Source of the DNA: Gammaproteobacteria bacterium
Lineage (GTDB): Bacteria; Pseudomonadota; Gammaproteobacteria; Burkholderiales; Nitrosomonadaceae
NCBI GenBank assembly: GCA_015709635.1
Contig: CP054180.1
Coordinates: 1,302,001-1,366,000 of the forward strand
DNA: 64,000 bases
Direction of reading: 5' to 3'
Shown here: positions 57,397-64,000 of the stretch, in pieces
Layout of the letters: the number at the start of each line of letters is the position of its first letter
How positions within the stretch are numbered: the first letter of the stretch is position 1
Program-made: the position numbers and the translations under genes
Notes under the pieces: model-generated
Database searches by the model: none
What the model was told of the DNA's origin: nothing
What the model saw: only the letters and a program-made list of their open reading frames with translations

Positions 57397-58674
57397 ATGC
57401 CAGACAAAGCTAGTAGCGAGAAACTTCTGTATTGTTCTTTTTGCGGCAAGAGTCAGCATGAAGTGAGGAAACTGATTGCGGGCCCTTCGGTTTTTATTTG
57501 CGATGAATGTATCGATTTGTGTAATGACATCATACGCGAAGAAATGCAAGGCGACGAGGCTACCAAGTTGGTTAAATCGAATTTACCTGTGCCTCGCGAA
57601 ATCTGCCAGATACTTGATCAATATGTAATTGGGCAAGAATCTGCAAAAAAAATTCTTTCTGTAGCCGTTTATAATCACTACAAGCGACTGAGAAATGTGG
57701 CGAAATCAGACGAAACGGATGATATTGAATTATCAAAGAGCAATATTCTGCTTGTGGGGCCGACAGGCTCAGGTAAAACATTATTGGCGCAAACCTTGGC
57801 GCGGTTACTCGATGTTCCTTTTATTATGGCGGATGCGACGGCTTTAACCGAAGCAGGCTATGTTGGTGAGGATGTTGAAAACATCATTCAGAAACTACTG
57901 CAAAAATGTAATTATGATGCTGAAAAAGCACAGCGTGGTATCGTATACATTGATGAAATCGATAAAATTTCACGTAAATCCGATAACCCATCTATTACAC
58001 GCGATGTTTCAGGCGAAGGGGTGCAACAAGCATTATTGAAATTAATTGAAGGCACTATTGCTATGGTTCCGCCTCAAGGTGGACGAAAACATCCTAATCA
58101 AGAATTCATTCAAGTCGATACAACCAACATATTGTTTATTTGCGGTGGCGCGTTTGATGGTCTCGATAAAGTGATTAGGGCGCGTACTGAGAAAGGCGGT
58201 ATCGGTTTTGGTGTTGATGTAAAAAGTCATACCCGGAAGGATGTGAATAAAGTGCTGCAGCAAGTAGAACCGGAAGACTTAGTGAAATTTGGTTTGATCC
58301 CAGAGTTTGTTGGACGATTGCCGGTAGTAGCCACATTGGAAGAACTGAATGAAGCGGCATTAATTCAGATTTTAACGGAGCCCAAGAACGCACTTGTTAA
58401 ACAATATTGGAAAATGTTCAATATGGAGGGAGGGGTTGATCTGGAGTTTCGTGAGGCGGCATTGAAAGCAATAGCAAAGAGGGCTTTGACTCGTAAAACA
58501 GGTGCACGTGGATTACGTTCGATTCTGGAAGAGATATTGCTGGATATCATGTACGATCTTCCTTCATTAGAGAATGTTACAAAAGTAGTTATTGACTTTA
58601 ATGCAGCGAATGATGATATCAAGCCAATTTTGATTTATTCAGATCAACCTAAAGTTGCCAAGCGCTCAAAGTAA
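57397..58674 (+). CDS. clpX: ATP-dependent unfoldase ClpX
   Basis: AAA+ hexamer that recognises and unfolds substrates for ClpP. The 425-residue product has the N-terminal zinc-binding domain (CSFCGK and CDECIDLC, residues 12-37), Walker A GPTGSGKT (near 120), Walker B VYIDEIDK, and the sensor-2 region RKTGARGLRSI. GGTGAG lies before the ATG. Third gene of the tig-clpP-clpX-lon series. Confidence 0.98.
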   Translation: MPDKASSEKLLYCSFCGKSQHEVRKLIAGPSVFICDECIDLCNDIIREEMQGDEATKLVKSNLPVPREICQILDQYVIGQESAKKILSVAVYNHYKRLRNVAKSDETDDIELSKSNILLVGPTGSGKTLLAQTLARLLDVPFIMADATALTEAGYVGEDVENIIQKLLQKCNYDAEKAQRGIVYIDEIDKISRKSDNPSITRDVSGEGVQQALLKLIEGTIAMVPPQGGRKHPNQEFIQVDTTNILFICGGAFDGLDKVIRARTEKGGIGFGVDVKSHTRKDVNKVLQQVEPEDLVKFGLIPEFVGRLPVVATLEELNEAALIQILTEPKNALVKQYWKMFNMEGGVDLEFREAALKAIAKRALTRKTGARGLRSILEEILLDIMYDLPSLENVTKVVIDFNAANDDIKPILIYSDQPKVAKRSK

Positions 58675-58852
58675 TTGAAAAAATTTAGTCGGTCTTATTG
58701 TCAATAAAGAAAGTATGCGCATTTAATATCTTTATTTGAATGATTCACAGACGGCGAGACATGGTAGTGTATGGTTTATTCTCATCGTCATCTTGAATTT
58801 TTGATTTGTGCATATATTTCATCGAACAATTGTAAATTTTTAATGAGTTAAT

Positions 58853-61264
58853 ATGACTTCTTTGGTTGAAGATTCTGAACAGTTGGTGTTGCCGCTTTTA
58901 CCTTTGCGGGATGTTGTTGTTTTTCCGCATATGGTTATTCCGTTATTCGTCGGCAGGCAGAAATCCATTAAAGCACTTGAACTGGCAATGGAGTCGAATA
59001 AAAATATTCTACTGGTTGCACAGAAAGTGGCGTCAAAGGATGATCCTGCACCTGAGGATCTTTATGACGTATGCAGTATTGCCAGCTTACTGCAAATGCT
59101 GAAATTACCCGATGGAACTGTCAAAGTTCTAGTGGAAGGTAATCACCGCGCACGAATCCAGGAGTTAATTGACTCTGATACTCATTATTCCGGAAGGGCG
59201 ATACAAGTTCGATCCGATGCTACGGAAAATCCTGAAGTAGAAGCGATGCGTCGCGCTATTCTGAATCAGTTTGATCAATACGTAAAACTTAATAAAAAAA
59301 TTCCCCCGGAAATCATTACTTCGCTTGGCGGCATAGATGATGCCGGTCGATTGGCTGATACCATTGCGGCTTATTTGCCACTGAAATTAGAGCAAAAACA
59401 AGAAGTATTGGAAATATTTGATGTTTCTAAACGACTGGAACACTTGCTTGGGTTATTGGAAACCGAATTAGATATCTTACAAGTAGAAAAACGTATTCGC
59501 GGTAGAGTGAAGCGCCAGATGGAAAAGAGTCAGCGTGATTACTACCTCAATGAGCAAGTGAAAGCTATCCAGAAAGAATTAGGCGAAGGTGAGGATGGCG
59601 CGGATATCGATGAAATTGAGAAAAAAATCAAATCTGCTCAAATGCCGAAAGAAGTGCTTGTCAAGGCCGAATCGGAGCTAAAGAAACTGCGCTTGATGTC
59701 GCCAATGTCTGCCGAAGCTACAGTAGTGCGCAATTATATTGATGCGCTCGTGACCTTACCTTGGAAAAAGAAAAGCAAAATTAATCACGATTTAAAAGCA
59801 GCGGAAGCAAGGCTTGAGAAAGATCATTATGGTCTGGAAAAAGTAAAGGAACGAATTGTTGAATATCTTGCAGTTCAGCAACGTGTAAACAAATTGAAAG
59901 CGCCGATTCTTTGTTTAGTCGGACCGCCCGGTGTTGGTAAAACTTCTTTAGGACAATCGATAGCTCATGCAACCAACCGGAAATTTGTACGCATGTCACT
60001 TGGTGGTGTGCGTGATGAAGCTGAGATTCGCGGTCATCGCCGAACCTATATAGGATCCATGCCTGGGAAAATTTTACACAATATGAGCAAAGTGGGTGTC
60101 AAAAATCCATTATTCTTGCTTGATGAAGTCGATAAGATGGGTATGGATTTTCGCGGAGATCCCTCTTCAGCGCTGCTGGAGGTTCTTGATCCAGAACAAA
60201 ACAGTACCTTTGTCGATCATTATATTGAGGTTGAATACGATCTGTCGGACGTGATGTTTGTTGCCACGGCTAATACGCTCAATATTCCGCCGGCGCTGCT
60301 TGATCGCATGGAAGTCATTCAGCTTTCAGGGTATACGGAAGACGAGAAATTGAATATAGCCACACGGTATTTGCTCACCAAGCAAATGCAAAATCATGGC
60401 CTTAAAGAAAGCGAATTAACTGTTTCAGAATCCGCGTTACGTGATATCGCACGCTATTACACAAGAGAAGCCGGTGTGCGTGCAATGGAACGGGAAATTT
60501 CAAAAATTTGCCGCAAAGCAGTAAAAGCGATGCTGCTTAAAAAAGGCAAAGACAAAATCACTGTTACTTCTCGCAATCTTGATAAATTCTTGGGCGTTAA
60601 ACGCTTTACTTATGGCGTTGCGGAAGAGAAAAATCAAATTGGGCAAGTTACCGGCTTAGCATGGACGGAAGTTGGCGGCGAGTTATTGACTATTGAAGCT
60701 GTGGTTCTTCCCGGGAAAGGAAAAACTATCACGACCGGGCAACTCGGTGAAGTGATGCAAGAGTCTATCCAAGCAGCTCTCTCCGTGGTTCGAAGTCGCT
60801 CTCATCTCTTGGGGATATCTGAAGATTTTTACCAGAAGAACGATATTCATGTTCATCTTCCGGAAGGTGCGACACCTAAGGATGGACCGAGTGCAGGGAT
60901 TGGTATCTGTGTTGCGATGGTATCGGTTCTCACGAATATTGCTGTAAAAGCGGATGTCGCCATGACGGGAGAAATTACACTGAGAGGAGAGGTGCTTCCG
61001 ATTGGCGGTCTAAAAGAGAAGCTATTAGCAGCGCATCGTGGCGGTATTAGAGCGGTCATTATTCCAGAAAAGAATGTGAAGGATTTGGTTGAGATACCGG
61101 CTAATGTAAAAAATCAATTGACAATTTATCCCGTCAAATGGATAGATCAAGTGCTTGATCTCGCATTGGAACATAAACCAGAGTTATTTTCTGCACCAAT
61201 TGCACAGCCAGTTTTACAATCGACTACTGAAGAAAATTCAATAGAATCTGTTATTAAGCATTAA
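58853..61264 (+). CDS. lon: ATP-dependent protease Lon
   Basis: Cytoplasmic AAA+ serine protease for misfolded and regulatory proteins. The 803-residue product has the N-terminal LON domain (LPLLPLRDVVVFPHMVIPL), Walker A GPPGVGKT (near 359), Walker B LFLLDEVDKM, and the Ser680/Lys723 catalytic dyad (KDGPSAGIGI, GGLKEKLL). The 178-base gap after clpX shows only a weak sigma-32-like CTTGAA (58793). The usual downstream hupB is absent, and an IS remnant follows instead. Confidence 0.98.
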   Translation: MTSLVEDSEQLVLPLLPLRDVVVFPHMVIPLFVGRQKSIKALELAMESNKNILLVAQKVASKDDPAPEDLYDVCSIASLLQMLKLPDGTVKVLVEGNHRARIQELIDSDTHYSGRAIQVRSDATENPEVEAMRRAILNQFDQYVKLNKKIPPEIITSLGGIDDAGRLADTIAAYLPLKLEQKQEVLEIFDVSKRLEHLLGLLETELDILQVEKRIRGRVKRQMEKSQRDYYLNEQVKAIQKELGEGEDGADIDEIEKKIKSAQMPKEVLVKAESELKKLRLMSPMSAEATVVRNYIDALVTLPWKKKSKINHDLKAAEARLEKDHYGLEKVKERIVEYLAVQQRVNKLKAPILCLVGPPGVGKTSLGQSIAHATNRKFVRMSLGGVRDEAEIRGHRRTYIGSMPGKILHNMSKVGVKNPLFLLDEVDKMGMDFRGDPSSALLEVLDPEQNSTFVDHYIEVEYDLSDVMFVATANTLNIPPALLDRMEVIQLSGYTEDEKLNIATRYLLTKQMQNHGLKESELTVSESALRDIARYYTREAGVRAMEREISKICRKAVKAMLLKKGKDKITVTSRNLDKFLGVKRFTYGVAEEKNQIGQVTGLAWTEVGGELLTIEAVVLPGKGKTITTGQLGEVMQESIQAALSVVRSRSHLLGISEDFYQKNDIHVHLPEGATPKDGPSAGIGICVAMVSVLTNIAVKADVAMTGEITLRGEVLPIGGLKEKLLAAHRGGIRAVIIPEKNVKDLVEIPANVKNQLTIYPVKWIDQVLDLALEHKPELFSAPIAQPVLQSTTEENSIESVIKH

Positions 61265-61375
61265 AACCTATCACTATGAAATTCGTTCCATGAATCGCCC
61301 TTGGATTTTCCAGAAACTTATTTTCTTGAGTCAAACTGCATCAACCAATCCCTCCAATTGGCGGTAATTAATTTA

Positions 61376-61959
61376 GGGAGATCTTTGCAAGTCACGTAAC
61401 TTATTTCAATGTAATTGTGGGTTCGCATGTAAGCGATAGGAAATTTTTAGCCCTTTTCTACGAACGAGCTGGGAATAATCACTCTAAACGGGTCATTCCA
61501 GGATCGGCAAAGAGTTTGGGTAGCCTTTTCAGGTTATACACCATAGCCAAGCATGCGCCAAGGCCAGGCCGCGGTAACGCAGCGTTTTGGCATTGAACCA
61601 CCGCATCTGGCTGCCGAAGGTACGTTTAGGTTTGCGTGGACTTTGGGTGATACTCGCATCGACATAACAGCCTTTTCTGACCGTGATGTCGTGCACTTGT
61701 ATCTGCCGATTGATTTGGTTTAATAGTCTATCCCACGCACCCGCCGCCGTTAACCGCGTTCTAAAACGCGATAGTACGGAGTGGTCCGGTACATCGTCTT
61801 CCATCGACAATCCCAAAAATCGCATCACATGCAGATTTGAGTTCGTCATGCCTTCCACTGACTCATCGCTTAATCCGCCGTTCCAAATCCCTGTCTGCAG
61901 CATCTTTTGCACAGCAGCAATCCCGAATAGTTCTGGGGGGCCGTGCAAAAAGGTCTCTC
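61376..61959 (-). mobile_element. Internally deleted IS5-type remnant
   Basis: Related to the element at 44235. Inverted ends GGGAGATCTTTGCA and GAGAGACCTTTTTGCA are still present. The transposase remnant reads IWNGGLSDESVEGMTNSNLH and DDVPDHSVLSRFRTRL, then jumps from CYVDASITQSPRKPK directly to RTFGSQMRWFNAK. Compared with the other copy, about 430 bases between two GGT(A/G)CG-like sites are missing. Small non-autonomous elements arise this way. Confidence 0.8.
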
Positions 61960-61971
61960 GGGTTGTTTGTG

Positions 61972-62133
61972 ATGAGTATTCAAAATTTAGCGGCAATGCC
62001 TTGGATTGAATATCATTACCTACCTGCGATGCAGAATTTACCGCTTTTGGTGCGGTTAAAAGCAATCGCCATCGCCATCGCCATCGTAAATGCGTTACTT
62101 GCCAGAGGTATGGGCGAGTCATCCGCAGTGTAA
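61972..62133 (+). CDS. Small 53-residue protein, possibly a truncated member of a small conserved family
   Basis: ATG at 61972, product MSIQNLAAMPWIEYHYLPAM followed by QNLPLLVRLKAIAIAIAIVN, ALLARGMGESSAV and a stop. It resembles small proteins of the type MPW..YPPSMKNLPPEVRxKAIEIANALLEEG, which normally continue past this point. Four tandem GCCATC-like units (62069-62089) create the Ala-Ile repeat. The end may be truncated and the start is adjacent to the IS remnant, so it may not be functional. Confidence 0.4.
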   Translation: MSIQNLAAMPWIEYHYLPAMQNLPLLVRLKAIAIAIAIVNALLARGMGESSAV

Positions 62134-62176
62134 TAGCGCGAGCTAAGAAATAGGTTTAGATGCATTTATATTTTTG

Positions 62177-62827
62177 CTAATCAGTGGTATGAATTGTTGC
62201 AAGCCAATTCTCGAAAGCTTGATGATGATTCAAATCGTACTGCCAGCAAAGAAATCCTGATTTCTGACCGGAAATAATATTTTGCGGTTGATCATCGATA
62301 TAAATCGTTGCCAATGGATCAAGCCGATATTTGTTAATCGCGTATTGATAGATGGCAGGATCCGGTTTCAGGATACCAACTTCAAATGACAATATTTTGC
62401 GTTCAAAATAAGAAAACTCAGGATATTTTGTAAATATCCACGGACAATGAATCGCATTAATATTCGAGATCAGAATTAAAGCGTGATTATTGTCGGCGAA
62501 TTCACGCACACACTGCCACATTGGTTCATTGACAGTAAAAATTTGCTGCCAAGTTTGATAGAACTGTTCCCGTGTAGCCTCGCTTTCCAAGATTCTCAAT
62601 GCCCAATCGGCAAAGCTGGCTGGATTGGTTTGTCCGTATTCCAACGCATCTTTACATTGCAGCACTTGTTTAATTCGCTCATCCGGCTTGTCGATTCCTT
62701 TGGGAATTAATCGCATCAGCGATGATTCGAAATCAAAATCCAATAAAACGCGACCGATATCAAATAAAAATGTTTTTGTGGACAATGGTGAAATTCGGTT
62801 TCTTTGCTGTATGAAAGGATTATGCAA
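62177..62827 (-). CDS. HAD-superfamily hydrolase
   Basis: 216 residues, subfamily IA (haloacid dehalogenase-like phosphatase). Motif I FLFDIGRVLLDFD (near 20-32), motif II LISN (near 118-121), motif III Lys in GILKPDP and motif IV YIDDQPQN. Motif I has DIG rather than DxD, a variation known in the YihX-like branch (alpha-glucose-1-phosphatase). A sugar phosphate is a plausible substrate. It stands alone downstream of the 6S RNA gene on the same strand. Confidence 0.88.
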   Translation of the reverse strand: MHNPFIQQRNRISPLSTKTFLFDIGRVLLDFDFESSLMRLIPKGIDKPDERIKQVLQCKDALEYGQTNPASFADWALRILESEATREQFYQTWQQIFTVNEPMWQCVREFADNNHALILISNINAIHCPWIFTKYPEFSYFERKILSFEVGILKPDPAIYQYAINKYRLDPLATIYIDDQPQNIISGQKSGFLCWQYDLNHHQAFENWLATIHTTD

Positions 62828-62855
62828 GTAGAGACAGGATATGCAAAAACGAAAA

Positions 62856-62889
62856 GGGACAAGAAATGTAGAATAACAATTCCTGTCCC
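62856..62889 (-). terminator. Intrinsic terminator of the 6S RNA gene
   Basis: On the minus strand GGGACAGGAA pairs with TTCTTGTCCC, followed by TTTTCGTTTTT. Confidence 0.75.
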
Positions 62890-63065
62890 GTAAGAGCTCC
62901 CCACATATGCCGTCAGACCATCATCTTGAACCATAAGGTCCAAGGCGGCTGTTTCATGGATACATCAGGCACATCCTAAAAAGGCGCGCACAACAGTATC
63001 ACTTAAATCTACAGCCATTTTTTAACAATTGGTTCAAAGAATATAAGTCTTAACAAACATCGCAG
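62890..63065 (-). ncRNA. ssrS: 6S RNA (approximate ends)
   Basis: Global regulator that binds the sigma-70 RNA polymerase holoenzyme and mimics an open promoter. The segment CCTTGGACCTTATGGTTCAAG (split: CCTTGGACC, GGTTCAAG) with GACGGCAT after it matches the 3' half of 6S RNA. The place, directly downstream of zapA on the same strand, is where betaproteobacteria have it. An intrinsic terminator follows. The ends are estimates. No protein-coding frame fits here. Confidence 0.65.
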
Positions 63066-63090
63066 GGATTAACTTTATTCAAGCATTACT

Positions 63091-63390
63091 CTAATTTTCT
63101 TTCCGAGCAATTGCTCCATCAATCTTTTTTCTCAGTGCAGCAATTCTACGCCGAAATTCATTGATGTCAAAACCAGTTCCATCTCGCAACATCAGCAATT
63201 CATGCGTAATCCGTAATGCTGCGATTAGTGCAATGCGATCAGAATCGACAATCTTTCCTTCCGCTTTGATTTCCTGAATTTTTTTATCAAGGTAAGTAGC
63301 GGCGAGCAGAATTTCCTCGCGCTCGTCATCGGGACAAGCAATACAAAAATCTCGTCCCATGATGCTGATGTTGAGTGGATCGTTAGTCAT
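63091..63390 (-). CDS. zapA: Cell division protein ZapA
   Basis: Stabilises the FtsZ ring by bundling protofilaments. The 99-residue product starts with the family domain (LNISIMGRDFCIACPDDERE), followed by the coiled-coil region (DRIALIAALRITHELL). It overlaps the ZapB-like gene by 8 bases, giving translational coupling, and precedes 6S RNA. Confidence 0.92.
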   Translation of the reverse strand: MTNDPLNISIMGRDFCIACPDDEREEILLAATYLDKKIQEIKAEGKIVDSDRIALIAALRITHELLMLRDGTGFDINEFRRRIAALRKKIDGAIARKEN

Positions 63391-63580
63391 GATCGGGAAT
63401 ATCTAGCAGGAGTGATTCAAGCCGATCCGCAGCCACATGTATTTTTTCATTTAACTGCTCACAATGAGCGTGCGAATCTGCAAGTTCCTTACGCAACTTT
63501 TTATTTTCGGTATTTGTATCCTGATATAAGCGTAAAAGCAGATAAACTTTCTCTTCTAAGGATTTCAGTTCTGTTTCCAT
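63383..63580 (-). CDS. ZapB-like/DUF904 coiled-coil protein
   Basis: A 65-residue protein that is almost entirely coiled coil (METELKSLEEKVYLLLRLYQ). The family is linked to the Z-ring through ZapA. It overlaps the start of zapA, which confirms the functional link. There is no clear ribosome binding site. Confidence 0.82.
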   Translation of the reverse strand: METELKSLEEKVYLLLRLYQDTNTENKKLRKELADSHAHCEQLNEKIHVAADRLESLLLDIPDHD

Positions 63581-63712
63581 GGGAGCACTGACTTATGAAG
63601 TCTATCAAAAGGTTAATAGGTAGCCAAATATTAAATTCTTTTATTTTTGTGCCCCAGTATCTTTTACTGAAATAATTATTGTTATTTTATGAAATTGAAT
63701 GCAGCTGGGTAC

Positions 63713-63958
63713 TTACAGTTTGAGATGAGTGCCATCGCAAAAAGGTGCATTTCCAGTTTTCTTGCAGGTACATAACCAAGCCGTTTTATTCTCACTAACA
63801 CTAAATTTTTTAGGTGTAAATTCTGTATTCTTATGTGAGCCATCACAAAACGGTTGTGACTTGCTACGACCACAGGTACACCAATAATAATCTTTTTCCG
63901 ATTCGAGCTTAACCTCAATAGGTGAAAAAGACAGTTTTGTATCCGAGGGATTATTCAT
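63713..63958 (-). CDS. CDGSH-type iron-sulfur protein
   Basis: 81 residues with two CDGSH-type 2Fe-2S motifs: CTCGRSKSQPFCDGSH (near 29-44) and CTCKKTGNAPFCDGTH (near 63-78), each giving three Cys and one His ligand. The family (mitoNEET-like) stores or transfers clusters or electrons in the cytoplasm. It stands alone. The start has only a weak AAAGAAA upstream. Confidence 0.92.
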   Translation of the reverse strand: MNNPSDTKLSFSPIEVKLESEKDYYWCTCGRSKSQPFCDGSHKNTEFTPKKFSVSENKTAWLCTCKKTGNAPFCDGTHLKL

Positions 63959-64000
63959 TATTATTTCTTTATAAAATAATTAGTTAACGATTTCTTGATA

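Noticed and set aside
58793..58818. Sigma-32 promoter for lon (CTTGAAT ... CATATAT)
   Set aside because: Spacing is too short and the -10 lacks the C-rich part. Kept only as a remark.

Overview
The window looks like a betaproteobacterial chromosome, most likely Nitrosomonas or a close relative. This is an inference from gene order (tRNA-Leu-tig-clpP-clpX-lon; pyrG-eno-ftsB; zapB-like/zapA/6S RNA), from an exosortase-associated TIGR04073 gene and from the style of the proteins. No rRNA, CRISPR array or phage is visible.

Region by region. 1-5970: the start of an exported protein behind a possible c-di-GMP-type leader, purB, then the grpE-dnaK-dnaJ chaperone cluster behind a sigma-32-like promoter. 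5895-13900: one copy of a duplicated unknown gene, an MDR oxidoreductase, priA, a lipoprotein, a Rieske oxygenase and a DMT transporter. 14000-19900: small membrane and regulatory proteins, an alpha-carbonic anhydrase with a small secreted partner, and a large GGDEF/EAL protein. 20100-37400: envelope and lipid genes (a frameshifted FadL-like porin, FtsH, a lipid/DAG kinase-like protein, a glycosyltransferase, a frameshifted Ig-repeat protein, a patatin, an LpxH-like phosphatase, an M14 peptidase, an OlsF-like acyltransferase), ending in a REC-REC-GGDEF regulator. 37650-43460: TIGR04073, htpX, ftsB, eno, pyrG, fructosamine kinase.

43485-51930 is an insertion-sequence scar. It holds a decayed IS1595-type element, a decayed IS5-type element, the second copy of the duplicated gene with the tail of dnaJ attached, a HigA antitoxin remnant, and two inverted copies of a ~1.58-kb IS, each broken by a different frameshift. 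A third IS lies between those two copies. One small membrane-protein gene is split across this region: its 5' part is on the minus strand at 50072-49713 and its 3' part on the plus strand at 51799-51928. The halves rejoin in frame if the segment between the two inverted IS copies is flipped, so the sequence records an IS-mediated inversion.

51930-64000 is core again: groESL with both a sigma-32-like promoter and a CIRCE operator, an SDR protein lacking its catalytic Tyr and Lys, tRNA-Leu(UAG), tig-clpP-clpX-lon, an internally deleted IS5-type remnant, a HAD hydrolase, 6S RNA, zapA, a ZapB-like gene and a CDGSH protein.

The unifying theme is protein quality control: GrpE/DnaK/DnaJ, GroESL, trigger factor, ClpXP, Lon, FtsH and HtpX are all here, with sigma-32-like sites before grpE and groES and a weaker one before htpX.
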